Assembly: GCA_030431785.1 (NCBI GenBank)
Contig: JAUIIM010000010.1
Span: 1-39,349 of the forward strand
Direction of reading: 5' to 3'
Source of the DNA: Acidimicrobiia bacterium
Lineage (GTDB): Bacteria; Actinomycetota; Acidimicrobiia; Spongiisociales; UBA5794
DNA length: 39,349 nucleotides
Shown: in pieces, positions 14,881 through 23,644 of the stretch
Layout of the letters: the number at the start of each line of letters is the position of its first letter
Numbering within the stretch: position 1 is the stretch's first letter
Translations under genes and position numbers: made by a program
Notes under the pieces: generated by a model
Database searches by the model: none
What the model saw: the letters and a program-made list of their open reading frames with translations, nothing else
What the model was told of the DNA's origin: nothing

Positions 14881-16467
14881 TCACGAACCCTCAAGGCTTG
14901 AATAGAAGTCATCAAGGTCGAGCCGTGCCGTGCGGATAGAGCGATAGTCGTCAGAAGGTACCTCTTGAGCAGACTCGCCGGTCCCATCCAAATCCGCGTT
15001 GAACAGCGTCATCGGTGCTCTGGCCGCTGTGAGGTGAACGTAGCAACCAAAGTCGAGCCCGTATGCGTTGAAGCGGATTCCGGGGTCGTCGCGGCTGCTG
15101 ATGCCTCGCCGAAGCAAGTGCAGCACACGTCCGTCGTACAGGGTCTGGATATTGGGATCGCGGATACCTTCGGGAGCGAGAAGGAAGCCCTTGGTGCGTC
15201 GCGATCCGATGACCTCGTCGATTATCCAGTGCAACAGTCGTTCGACCACAGGGTCGCTCGTGACCGCAGGCTCCTTATCGCGCTGGTACCACGCGCGTGC
15301 GGCTTTCCGGACCTCCTGGATTCCAATCTGATCGATGTCCGCGTACTGTGCAGCGAGAGATGCGACGTTGATTGCGTCGCGCGGAACGCCCTCAGCGGCA
15401 CGCACGAGCTCGGTAAAGGCTGCGCCAGTCTTAAACGCTGTGGACACAAACTCGTCGGCGTCGGATGGAATGTCGGACGCGTCTGACCCGATCTCCTCCA
15501 TGAGGGTGGAGCAATGTCGGAACAGCAACTCTTGGAAGAAGCTTTGAGCATGATCCGTGTCATTGCTGAATACCAGGAAGTCGTCGAGGTCCGCGTTCGC
15601 CATAGCATCGGAACCGAGCTCAATTCCTTGGTATTGCCCACCAGCCACACGTCGATAGAACTCGGAACGGTGCTCGATCGCGGCGATCTTAACGGTGATA
15701 CCAGCGACCGGAAACACGCAACGCCGAAGCAGATCTGCCAGTATCGGTTGGAGCTCTAAGGGAACCGAACTCCATTCGTCGAGCAATATCCAGAGGCGGA
15801 TGTCTGGGAGGGTGTCCACAAACTCTCGGAGTACCTCGCCGAGGTCGCCGAAGTGAACAGCGTGCTCTTCCTGTCCGGATCGGACTACGGTCTCAGTCGC
15901 CGATTGTCCGCTCGCGCTTGAACTCTCAGTTCGAACGCTGACGCCGTCAGTTCCGATTGACAACCCGCTGGAGTTGGCACCGTGGGTCACATCGGTTGTC
16001 GCACTGCTGAGTTCGACATTGCCTCGAACCCTGACGCTCGTGATCGCATCGGCTAGCCGGTCAACAGCGTCCATTGCCCCGTCGAAGTTCATGGCCTCGT
16101 CCTCGGCTGCTGCGAGCACAAGGTCTACCATCCGCGATTGAAGTGAACCCATCGTGTCAAGCAGCAGTCGGCTGGCGCGTTCGCTGATGGAGAGCGCTGG
16201 ATCTGAGTAGGTGCCTGTGGCTGAGCCGACCTGTCGAAGATCGACATTCAAAGTCCACCCACCAGCCGACTCAACCGTGCTAGCCAAATAGAGAAGCGCG
16301 TGGGTCTTTCCGGTACCCCGACGTCCGTACAGAATCTGATGATCGGTCGCGCTGAGGAGTGCCATCAGTGGGCCGACATTCACGAAAGTTTGGTTCAATA
16401 TCGAAGGGCTAACAATCTCTGCTCGCCGGTGCATCTGCATCAACGCAGTGTTCAAAGGTGTGGTCAT
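14881..16467 (-). CDS. P-loop ATPase of unknown function (ORC/CDC6-like AAA)
   Basis: The 528-residue protein has a Walker A site LYGRRGTGKTHALLYLA (residues 48-55 for GRRGTGKT) and a Walker B-like RLWILLDEWSSVP (DE near 230). Between them is a Ser/Thr/Gly-rich insert (about 155-200). A helical lid follows (ELQPILADLLRRCVFPV), then a C-terminal region that may be a winged helix (KGFLLAPEGIRDPNIQTLYDGRVLHLLRRGI). The overall pattern recalls ORC/CDC6-type AAA ATPases; the function is not recognised. The ATG at 16467 has GAGGA 3 nt upstream; longer starts at 16521 (ATG) and 16542 (GTG) are possible. Several stretches count to 50-60% GC, below neighbours. It lies alone, opposite in strand to all flanking genes, behind two tRNAs, suggesting acquisition. 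Confidence 0.8.
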   Translation of the reverse strand: MTTPLNTALMQMHRRAEIVSPSILNQTFVNVGPLMALLSATDHQILYGRRGTGKTHALLYLASTVESAGGWTLNVDLRQVGSATGTYSDPALSISERASRLLLDTMGSLQSRMVDLVLAAAEDEAMNFDGAMDAVDRLADAITSVRVRGNVELSSATTDVTHGANSSGLSIGTDGVSVRTESSSASGQSATETVVRSGQEEHAVHFGDLGEVLREFVDTLPDIRLWILLDEWSSVPLELQPILADLLRRCVFPVAGITVKIAAIEHRSEFYRRVAGGQYQGIELGSDAMANADLDDFLVFSNDTDHAQSFFQELLFRHCSTLMEEIGSDASDIPSDADEFVSTAFKTGAAFTELVRAAEGVPRDAINVASLAAQYADIDQIGIQEVRKAARAWYQRDKEPAVTSDPVVERLLHWIIDEVIGSRRTKGFLLAPEGIRDPNIQTLYDGRVLHLLRRGISSRDDPGIRFNAYGLDFGCYVHLTAARAPMTLFNADLDGTGESAQEVPSDDYRSIRTARLDLDDFYSSLEGS

Positions 16468-16572
16468 CGATCCTCGCGATTGGTCAGTCGACCTCGGGAT
16501 GGATATTAGGAGATCGAGCATTGCAGATCGGGTGGGCCGCACAAGGAAGAGTGCAGATCCAGCCTCAGTAGC

Positions 16573-16613
16573 GGTCCGGCTACCTACCCTTTCGGGACTG
16601 GCTCAGCCGGACC
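16573..16613. repeat. 9-bp inverted repeat between divergent genes
   Basis: GGTCCGGCT (16573-16581) and AGCCGGACC (16605-16613) are exact inverses 23 bp apart in the 224-bp gap between the ATPase and the methyltransferase. It could be an operator or a weak hairpin. The methyltransferase -10-like TACCCT is at 16680-16685, 6 nt before its ATG. Confidence 0.4.
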
Positions 16614-16691
16614 CATGCGCCATCAGGTTCGCTACAACGTTGCAGATGGATTCGTCGAATCCTCTGTTCTGTCGCTGCCTACCCTCATGGC

Positions 16692-17633
16692 ATGACATGC
16701 ACCGCATGGGAACAAGAGCGCGACTGGGCGACGATCCGTCCGTTCGTGTACTACCAACTCGAGAACTTCGTTGCAGGTGATCTCGTTGCGGGTCGAGATG
16801 TCGTGGACTTCTCCGCCGGGCTGGGAGATCTCTCGGAGTACGTCGCAACGCTCGGTCCGAAGAGCCTGACGGCGACGGCGCATCATCCCGAGGTCGAGCG
16901 CCCCGAGCGCCTTCCCGACGACGCTGCATGGGTGGCGGGCGTCGGCGCACAGGACATCACTGAGCGGCTGGCTCCGGACTCGGCTGACCTGATCCTCGCG
17001 CGTATGGTGATCCAGTTCCCGACGATGGAACACGACACTGTCGATGTCGATGACATCCTTTCACAGATGTCGACCGTGCTGCGACCGGGTGGGACGGTGG
17101 TCGTCTCGACCCACGCCTACTTCGATCTCCCCGGAGGGGACACCGTTGCGGACGACCTCGATGGCTACCTCCTCGAGACACGGGAAGAAGCCGCACGCCT
17201 GGTCGAATCGGACGACCCGATCGTCCGTAGGATCGGTGAAGACACCCTCGGACGTGTCGACCTCGTGCGGTATCTCGGCCTACCGCCGCGTGAAGGGCCG
17301 TTCGGAGCCACCGGGTTCGGTCTCAAGGTCCCGATGCTGCTCCAGTCCTTCTTTCGTTCGGGGTACCGGGTCGACCTCGTGGAGGACCTCGAACCCTTCA
17401 CCTATCCGTATCACCTCGGGGATCGCTCGGGCGATGCCATCAACGCCTTGGGTGCCGAGTTCATGGAGCGCAAGCGACAGGCGTTCACGTCGCCCGAGTA
17501 TCAGGACGCCTACCGGCGCCCTGCCGTACTGCGCCGAGTCCTGGAAGACCTTCGATCCCTCACGGCGGTGACCTGTGTCCCCATCGTCCGGGTGGTCGCC
17601 ACCCGTCCGGTCGAAGGATTCAACGAGGGATAG
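16692..17633 (+). CDS. Class I SAM-dependent methyltransferase-like protein
   Basis: The 313-residue protein shows a Rossmann methyltransferase core: motif I as GRDVVDFSAGLGDLSEYVATLGP (about residues 35-55), an acidic ADLILARMVIQFPTMEHDTVDVDD segment, and the post-core LRPGGTVVVSTHAYFD typical of class I enzymes. The C-terminal half (from about 150) contains PPREGPFGATGFGLKVPMLLQSFFRSGY and is not recognised, so the acceptor substrate is unknown. The ATG at 16692 lies 6 nt after TACCCT with no ribosome site, implying a leaderless message. The antiporter gene follows 33 bp later with its own -10 box. Confidence 0.75.
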   Translation: MTCTAWEQERDWATIRPFVYYQLENFVAGDLVAGRDVVDFSAGLGDLSEYVATLGPKSLTATAHHPEVERPERLPDDAAWVAGVGAQDITERLAPDSADLILARMVIQFPTMEHDTVDVDDILSQMSTVLRPGGTVVVSTHAYFDLPGGDTVADDLDGYLLETREEAARLVESDDPIVRRIGEDTLGRVDLVRYLGLPPREGPFGATGFGLKVPMLLQSFFRSGYRVDLVEDLEPFTYPYHLGDRSGDAINALGAEFMERKRQAFTSPEYQDAYRRPAVLRRVLEDLRSLTAVTCVPIVRVVATRPVEGFNEG

Positions 17634-17666
17634 CGCTCGCCTCGCCACCGGCTACGATGGCGCCCC

Positions 17667-18923
17667 ATGACCGGACCGCTGCTCATCGTCGTGTTCATCG
17701 TCGCGTACGCCCTCGTCTCGAAGGCGCTCGCCAAGACGCCGATCACGGGTCCGATGGTCTTCGTGGCGTTTGGTCTCCTGATCGGCCCGATCGGGTTCTC
17801 GTTGGTGGATGTCGATCTGGAGACGGAAGTGATCCAGATCATCCTGGAGGGAACGCTCGTCGTCGTCCTCTTCACCGATGCGACCGTGATCGACATCAAC
17901 ACCGTGCGTCGATCGCTGCAATTGCCGAGCCGTCTTCTGTCCATCGGTCTCGTCTTGACGATCGTCACCGGGACCGTGGTGGCGGAGGCGATGTTCGGTT
18001 CGCTCGGCTTCTGGGGCGCCGCGGTGGTGGCAATCGCCCTGGCACCCACGGACGCTGCGCTCGGGCAAGCGGTCGTGACCAACCCAAGGGTTCCTGCACC
18101 GATCCGACAGGCCCTGAGCGTGGAGAGTGGTTTGAACGACGGCATCGCAGTCCCGCTCCTGTCGGTGGCGATCGCGGGCACGATCGGGGAGATGAGCACC
18201 GGAACGGACGTCATCACGCTGATGCTTCGGGAGATCGGTATCGCCGTGATCGTGGGCGTGGTCGTGGGTCTCGTCGGTGGCTTCCTCGTGTCCGCCTGCT
18301 ACGACCGTGGTTGGATGTCCGAGACGTGGCAACAGGTCGCTGTGCCGCTGATCGCCTTGATGTGCTTCGGACTGTCGGATCCGATCGACGGGTCGGGTTT
18401 CATCGCCGCCTTCGTCGGCGGCATCGCGTTCGGGGCGGTCGTACGAAGACGGTATCCGGAGCTCACCGAGTTCTCTGAAGCTGTCAGCTATCTGTTCACG
18501 ATGCTGTCGTTCCTGCTGTTCGGTGTGCTGATCCTCTCACCAGCCATCGAGCGCATCACATGGCAGTTGATCCTCTACGGGGTCTTGAGTCTCACCGTCG
18601 TTCGCATGATCCCGGTGGCGATCTCGATGCTCGGCTCGGGGACGAAGGCTGTCACGGTGGGATTCCTCGGATGGTTCGGACCCCGTGGCCTCGCATCGCT
18701 CGTCTTCGCCGGAACGATCATCGCCGAACTGGATCCGGTGGAGAATCAGTTGACGCTGGACCTGATCGCGACCACAGTTGGTCTCAGCGTCCTTCTCCAC
18801 GGATTGACGGCGTGGCCGCTCTCGCATCGCTATGGGACGTGGGCTGCCCGCCAGGATGAGGACATGGTGGAGATGATGGACACCGAACCCGTTCGAGTAC
18901 GCATGCGTGTGACGGAGGGATGA
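17667..18923 (+). CDS. CPA1-type cation:proton antiporter
   Basis: The 418-residue integral membrane protein has about 12 hydrophobic helices. CPA1 signatures are GLLIGPIGF, an FTDATVIDI segment, ALAPTDAALGQAVV and the ion-binding SVESGLNDGIAVPLL (Asn-Asp pair), with GFLGWFGPRGLASLVFA near the C-terminus. The family exchanges Na+ or K+ for H+ across the membrane. TACGAT at 17653-17658 sits 8 nt before the ATG, a probable leaderless promoter. The C-terminal tail (WAARQDEDMVEMMDTEP) is cytoplasmic and short. The next small gene begins at its stop codon. Confidence 0.9.
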   Translation: MTGPLLIVVFIVAYALVSKALAKTPITGPMVFVAFGLLIGPIGFSLVDVDLETEVIQIILEGTLVVVLFTDATVIDINTVRRSLQLPSRLLSIGLVLTIVTGTVVAEAMFGSLGFWGAAVVAIALAPTDAALGQAVVTNPRVPAPIRQALSVESGLNDGIAVPLLSVAIAGTIGEMSTGTDVITLMLREIGIAVIVGVVVGLVGGFLVSACYDRGWMSETWQQVAVPLIALMCFGLSDPIDGSGFIAAFVGGIAFGAVVRRRYPELTEFSEAVSYLFTMLSFLLFGVLILSPAIERITWQLILYGVLSLTVVRMIPVAISMLGSGTKAVTVGFLGWFGPRGLASLVFAGTIIAELDPVENQLTLDLIATTVGLSVLLHGLTAWPLSHRYGTWAARQDEDMVEMMDTEPVRVRMRVTEG

Positions 18924-19401
18924 TGACGGAATCACAGATCGCCGATGACCGTGCCTTCGCCGTGAGTCTCAACAACGCGACGTGGGATGTGTTGACCGAC
19001 GGAAGCGTCGATGCTGACTCTCCTCCAGACGTCCAGGAGATGTTTCTCTATGGTGCCTATGCGTCCGCATACCACTGGAGGATCGCCGGTGATCCGGCGA
19101 ACTGGGCAAGGGCCGAGCATCTCGTGTCTCGGGCAGCATCTGCGATCGGGCGGTCCGAGTTGGCGTTGCGTCATGCTCGCCGATGCATCGAAATGATCGA
19201 GGCCCATCCTGGGACCCGCCCTTCGGCTACGAGGCTCTCGCAAGGGCGCTTGCCGGGGTAGGGGAAGAAGCAGCGGCGACCGAGGCGTATGCGAAAGCGC
19301 TCGAATTGACCGCAGCGATTGACGATGACGACGATCGTGCCGTCCTCGAGACCGAGCTCGCACGCGAACCTTGGTTCGGGTTGTCGTTCGACAGCGCCTA
19401 G
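18923..19401 (+). pseudogene. Small helical (TPR-like) gene broken by a frameshift
   Basis: Two overlapping frames together make one plausible protein. Frame one runs from the ATG at 18923 (or 18920, overlapping the antiporter stop) through FAVSLNNATWDVLTDG, MFLYGAYASAYHWRIAGDPANWARAEHLVSRA and ALRHARRCIEMIEAHP, then turns to nonsense. The second frame picks up at about 19206 with WDPPFGYEALARALAGVGEEAAATEAYAKALELTAAI...EPWFGLSF to the stop at 19401. The join needs one missing base near 19204-19212. The combined ~159 residues match a remembered actinobacterial helical-repeat hypothetical family. GGAGGG precedes the start. Whether this is a true mutation or a sequencing error cannot be told here. 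Confidence 0.7.
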
Positions 19402-19402
19402 A

Positions 19403-20998
19403 TCAGGCCGGATCGGGTCGCTCGTCCGTCTGACCGCGTTCGGGCCAATAGGAGAGGGCTCGTTCGGCCATCGCCGTGATCGTCAGCGAAGGGTTCACTC
19501 CGAGATTGGCTCCGATGGCCGCTCCGTCGATGACGTGCAGGGTCGGGTAGCCGTAGACACGGTGATACTGATCGATCACCCCGGTTGCAGGGGAGTCGCC
19601 GATTGGTGCTCCCCCGAGAAGATGGGCGGTCGTCGGGGTGTCGAACAGCACCTCGTTGATCGAGCTCATCGGAGTGCCGTCGATCAGCTCGGCGGTGATG
19701 CGGGCCGCTTCGTTGGCGATCGGGATGTAGGTCGGATTCGGTCGGTCGTCGCTCTGCCGGGTCGTGACCCTGCGTCCGAACAGACCACGCTTGCGGAGAA
19801 GCTGGATGCTGTTGTCCTTGCTCTGCATCACGAGCAGGATGATCGACCGGTTCGACCACTTCCACACCGAAAGTGACCGGAGGAACCGGATCGGGTGACG
19901 CACGACGGTTCCGAGGAACCTGACGAACCGTGGCACACCATCTCCACCGTCGACCAGGATCGTCGTCAGCAGCCCCAATGCGTTGGATCCTGCTCCGTAC
20001 CGTACGGGCTCGATGTGGGTCTCATCGTCGGGATGGATCGACGATGTGATGGCGATCCCCTTTGAATAGTCGACCGCGGATCGACTCGCGACGGCCCCGA
20101 CGATCGCCTCCGAGTTCGTACGTACGAGATGGCCCAGCGTTGGGGACAGGCCGGGGAGGCGGCCCTTCTCTGCCAGTGAGAGCAGGAGACGCGTCGTCCC
20201 GAGTGCCCCCGCCGCAAAGACAACGTGTCTCGCCTCGATCGTGGAAGTGCGCCGCTTCGTCCATGCACTGGGCCGCCTCGTCGTGACGCGCCAACCATCG
20301 GCGGAGCCCTCAAGATCGATGACTTCGCTTTCGGGCCGCACATCGACACCGAGTTGTTCCGCGAGATAGAGGTAGTTCTTGTCCAGTGTGTTCTTGGCGT
20401 TGAACCGGCATCCGACCATGCAGTTCCCGCATCCGACGCAGCCGCTGCGGCGAGGCCCGGCACCATCGAAGTAGGGATCGTCGACTTCGACACCGGGCTC
20501 GCCGAAGAAGACCGCAACGGGCGTGGGGGTGAACGATTCTGCGACGTCGAGGCGCGCAGCGACGTCACGCATCACAGCATCGGCAGCGGTGTCGATCGGG
20601 TTCGGCACCACGCCGAGCATCCGTCTTGCGGTGGCGAAGTGTGGTGCCAGCTCGCTGCGCCAATCGGCGATGTGGCCCCATTGTGGATCTGCATAGAACG
20701 GATCGAGCGGTTCGTAGTGGGTGTTGGCGTACACGAGCGAGCCTCCACCGACACCCGCTCCGCTGAGCGCCATGACATCCCTGAGCATCGAGATACGCTG
20801 GATCCCAAGCATGCCGAGTTTCGGGAGCCAGAGGGATTTCCACGCGTTCCAGTTGGTCGTGGGGAAGTCCCCGGAATTCCACCGTTTGCCGGCCTCGAGC
20901 ACGCACACGGAGTAGCCCTTTTCGGCGAGTCGCAGGGCAGAGACGGACCCACCGAACCCGGATCCGACGATGGCGACGTCGTACCTGGGGGATGTCAG
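19403..20998 (-). CDS. GMC-family FAD oxidoreductase, apparent CTG start
   Basis: A 531-residue flavin enzyme of the cholesterol oxidase-like GMC group. The dinucleotide fold YDVAIVGSGFGGSVSALRLAEKGYSVCVLEAG lies at residues 6-37, followed by GAGVGGGSLVYANTHYEP, a cysteine-rich CVGCGNCMVGCRFNAKNTL typical of this subgroup, and the C-terminal VIDGAAIGANLGVNPSLTITAMAERAL. The only way to include the FAD motif is to begin at the CTG at 20998: no in-frame ATG, GTG or TTG occurs between the upstream stop and the motif, and the first GTG (20908) would delete it. The CTG overlaps the SDR stop (CTGA). The substrate, probably an alcohol or sterol, is unknown. It converges on the frameshifted gene 1 bp away. 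Confidence 0.88.
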   Translation of the reverse strand: MTSPRYDVAIVGSGFGGSVSALRLAEKGYSVCVLEAGKRWNSGDFPTTNWNAWKSLWLPKLGMLGIQRISMLRDVMALSGAGVGGGSLVYANTHYEPLDPFYADPQWGHIADWRSELAPHFATARRMLGVVPNPIDTAADAVMRDVAARLDVAESFTPTPVAVFFGEPGVEVDDPYFDGAGPRRSGCVGCGNCMVGCRFNAKNTLDKNYLYLAEQLGVDVRPESEVIDLEGSADGWRVTTRRPSAWTKRRTSTIEARHVVFAAGALGTTRLLLSLAEKGRLPGLSPTLGHLVRTNSEAIVGAVASRSAVDYSKGIAITSSIHPDDETHIEPVRYGAGSNALGLLTTILVDGGDGVPRFVRFLGTVVRHPIRFLRSLSVWKWSNRSIILLVMQSKDNSIQLLRKRGLFGRRVTTRQSDDRPNPTYIPIANEAARITAELIDGTPMSSINEVLFDTPTTAHLLGGAPIGDSPATGVIDQYHRVYGYPTLHVIDGAAIGANLGVNPSLTITAMAERALSYWPERGQTDERPDPA

Positions 20999-21705
20999 AT
21001 GAGTGCCGATCCCCAGACCGGGATGAACGCACCGTTGACGACCTTCGACTCCTCACTGGCGAGGAAGTTGATCACGTCGGCGATCTCGGCCGGCTGTGGC
21101 CAGTTGACGTAGTCGGCGTAGGGGAGCGCGGCTCTGGTCGCATCGGTGTTGATCACGGACGGGAGCAGTGCGTTGCATGTGGTGGTCGTATCGAGCAGCT
21201 CGGTCGCAACCGACTTCGCCAAGGCGAGGACTCCGGACTTGGCGACGTTGTAGGCAGCCTGTCCTGCGGGTGAGTCGAGTGCGTGTTTCGATCCCATCAG
21301 GATGATGCGACCCCACTCGTCGGCCATGTGCGGGATTGCGGCACGGGTCGTGTACCAGGCCGTACGAAGATTGAGGTCGAGCATGCGTTCGAGTCGCACG
21401 TCGTCGGTCTCCGACACGTCGCGGCCACCGGCCCATCCGCCGACGAGCGATGCCATGACATTGATCGGTCCGAACGCACCTACGGCTTCCGCGAAGAACG
21501 CATTGACGGCCTCAGGATCAGCGACGTCGACTCGGCGCAGGATCAGCCGGTCTTCGTCGTAGTCGAGTTGGTCTTCGAGCGCCGTCGCCTCATCCGGGAG
21601 CAGGTAGGTCGAAGCAACGTTGAAGCCACGGTCGAGCAGAAGGGGCAACAGGCAGCGACCGACCGATCCGGTTCCGCCTGGGATCACAGCAACTGGTGCA
21701 CTCAT
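20995..21705 (-). CDS. Short-chain dehydrogenase/reductase
   Basis: The 236-residue protein has a classical SDR layout: the cofactor loop VAVIPGGTGSVGRCLLPLLLDRG, an acidic RRVDVADPEAV, the NVMASLVGG strand (in place of NNAG), a catalytic serine in IILMGSKHAL, and the YNVAK active-site Tyr-Lys pair. The altered glycine and NNAG motifs mark it as divergent. The ATG at 21705 begins the domain cleanly; a GTG three codons earlier is possible. It is translationally coupled to the GMC oxidoreductase, suggesting that the two act in one redox pathway. Confidence 0.88.
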   Translation of the reverse strand: MSAPVAVIPGGTGSVGRCLLPLLLDRGFNVASTYLLPDEATALEDQLDYDEDRLILRRVDVADPEAVNAFFAEAVGAFGPINVMASLVGGWAGGRDVSETDDVRLERMLDLNLRTAWYTTRAAIPHMADEWGRIILMGSKHALDSPAGQAAYNVAKSGVLALAKSVATELLDTTTTCNALLPSVINTDATRAALPYADYVNWPQPAEIADVINFLASEESKVVNGAFIPVWGSALI

Positions 21706-21739
21706 AGTCGCCACACTAGCGCTGAAGCGGTGACGACGG

Positions 21740-22852
21740 TCAGAATGAGCTCACCGTTATGCCGACGGCTTCGAGCTCGTCGAGCAACATGTCAGGTGGT
21801 GCGCATTCGTTCATCGTCGCTACGCCGCGGTCCTCGATCTCGCCCCGGTGGATCAGGTCGACGAGGGCCGTCGCCGGGAAGGCTGTCGTTCGGGCGAGGG
21901 CCGAGATGCCGTCGGTCGAGATGTCTTCGAACTCGAGCGTCGTCCGCGTTCCACCTGCATCCAGCCAGCAACGGACCAACACGAGATCGTCATCGCTCCG
22001 TGGGAGGTGTCGGTCGAGTGCATCGAGCAGCACTGATCTCGGCGACACCCCGCCCGGTCCTGGTTCCTCCTCGAACAGACCGATCTCCCGCATCGCCGCG
22101 AAGATCCGCCCATGACCGGGGAACCGGAGGGTCTTGTACTCGAGTTCGGCGACCGCTCCTTCGTGCACCGTGCACATGGAGGAAGTGCCCCCAGCGGTCG
22201 AGAAGGCCTCAAGCGGACCCCAGCCGTCCCAATCGACGGTCTCGAACCGCGACAGGGGTTCGACGGTGCCGTAGGAGCCGTCTTCGATGACCTCACAGGG
22301 TTCTGCGTACTCGTTGATCAAACCTGCCGGACTGAACGCGAGCTGGTAGCCGAGCGTCCCCACGGGATGTTGGGGGAGTGCGCCGACGCGAATCTGCACG
22401 CTGTCGATTGGGATCGAGGGATTGTGCTCCTTGTGGTCATCGATGAGCTTGGTGGCCATCACGTTTGCGACGCCGGGAGCAAGACCACAGTCCGGCGCGA
22501 CCAGGACGCCTGCACCGACCGCGGCGTCGTGCAGTGCTCGTTGGCGGCTGACCACGGTCGGGTTGCCACCGAAGTCGGCATAGTGGGTGCCGGTATCGAT
22601 CGCGGCCTCTGCGACCTCGTAGCCGAACCGGTAGGGAACCGCCGAGACGACGGCGCCAGCGTCGTCGAGGAGGGCACGGACCGCCAGTCCGTCGGAGACG
22701 TCGAGCGCGGTCGATCGTACATCGAACTTGGCCCCGGCCCTTGCTGCGGCGTCTGCGTCTGCGTCAGCGACCTCGACTTCGTGTCCGCGTCGAAGCAAGT
22801 CCCAGACAGCTGCCGTGCCGACGATCCCAGCGCCGAGTACCACTGTCTTCAT
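21740..22852 (-). CDS. Saccharopine dehydrogenase-family protein
   Basis: The 370-residue protein begins with a Rossmann fold (MKTVVLGAGIVGTAAVWDLLRRGHEVEVAD), continues with the family's AVVSAVPYRFGYEVAEAAIDTGTHYADFGGN and APDCGLAPGVANVMA, and ends in the substrate domain (TLGYQLAFSPAGLINEYAEPCEVI). These motifs match the saccharopine dehydrogenase/lysine 6-dehydrogenase-like group, which use NAD(P) with amino acid substrates. The exact reaction is not determined. It lies between the PIG-L gene (39 bp upstream) and the SDR gene (34 bp downstream), so it may share their transcript. Confidence 0.85.
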   Translation of the reverse strand: MKTVVLGAGIVGTAAVWDLLRRGHEVEVADADADAAARAGAKFDVRSTALDVSDGLAVRALLDDAGAVVSAVPYRFGYEVAEAAIDTGTHYADFGGNPTVVSRQRALHDAAVGAGVLVAPDCGLAPGVANVMATKLIDDHKEHNPSIPIDSVQIRVGALPQHPVGTLGYQLAFSPAGLINEYAEPCEVIEDGSYGTVEPLSRFETVDWDGWGPLEAFSTAGGTSSMCTVHEGAVAELEYKTLRFPGHGRIFAAMREIGLFEEEPGPGGVSPRSVLLDALDRHLPRSDDDLVLVRCWLDAGGTRTTLEFEDISTDGISALARTTAFPATALVDLIHRGEIEDRGVATMNECAPPDMLLDELEAVGITVSSF

Positions 22853-22891
22853 CTTGCGGTCCTTTCTGATCGGTGGCTGTCCGCCTCGTAC

Positions 22892-23644
22892 TCAGGGCGT
22901 CAGTCGCTTGAACAACTCGCCCATCGGGACATCGAACCTCGTGATCGACTGCTGCATCCACTCGCGCATCTTGTTCTCGAACTGGAGGCGGAGCTCGGGA
23001 GTCGCCGCGGCGTCTCCCATGGTCGTGACGGATTGGCTCGAATGACACATGAGCGCATCAATCTTTCGGTTGAAGTATCGGTCGTCGACCGACTCGACAT
23101 GGTCGGGTTCGTCGGCGGACCAGAGCATGATGGCCTCGGGACGATGATGATCGAGCCCGGCAGCCGAGTGGGCGAGCGGTTCCCGCGCCGAGACAACGGC
23201 ATCGACAGAGGCAAGACCGGTGACACGGTGGTCGGGGTGCATCTGGTAGCGCTGCCACGGGTCGTGGGTGAGGACGACTTCAGGTTCGAGCCGGCGTATC
23301 AGTTCAGCCAGCTCGTTGCGAAGGGCACCCGAGTATTCGAGTTCACCGTCGGTGTGTCCCAGGAACACGATGTCGGACGCACCGACGGCCGTGGCCGCAG
23401 CTCGCTGCTCGTCCTTGCGTCGCTCAACGAGGGCAACCTGGTCTTCATGCGGATCCCAGGACCCTTTGGATCCGTCCGTCACCACCACGATGGTGATCTT
23501 TGCGCCTTGGTCCGCCCAGCGTGCCAGGGTGGCGCCTGCCCCGAACTCGGCATCGTCGGGATGCGCTCCGATGGTCAGCACGCGTTCTGGGACCGACAAC
23601 GGTGTTGGGGCTGCCGGCAGTTCTTCGTAGAGGTTCGGGTTCAC
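22892..23644 (-). CDS. PIG-L/LmbE-family deacetylase
   Basis: A 250-residue zinc-dependent N-acetyl-sugar deacetylase-like protein. The metal motif AHPDDAEFGAGATLARWADQG lies near residue 28, the TDGSKGSWDP loop follows, and the second metal motif is MHPDHRVTG. Relatives deacetylate GlcNAc conjugates in mycothiol, bacillithiol, lipid or antibiotic pathways; the substrate here is open. It starts at GTG (23644), overlapping the cofC stop by 4 bp. This is the second PIG-L gene in the window; the one at 32983 is closer to Mca. Confidence 0.88.
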   Translation of the reverse strand: MNPNLYEELPAAPTPLSVPERVLTIGAHPDDAEFGAGATLARWADQGAKITIVVVTDGSKGSWDPHEDQVALVERRKDEQRAAATAVGASDIVFLGHTDGELEYSGALRNELAELIRRLEPEVVLTHDPWQRYQMHPDHRVTGLASVDAVVSAREPLAHSAAGLDHHRPEAIMLWSADEPDHVESVDDRYFNRKIDALMCHSSQSVTTMGDAAATPELRLQFENKMREWMQQSITRFDVPMGELFKRLTP

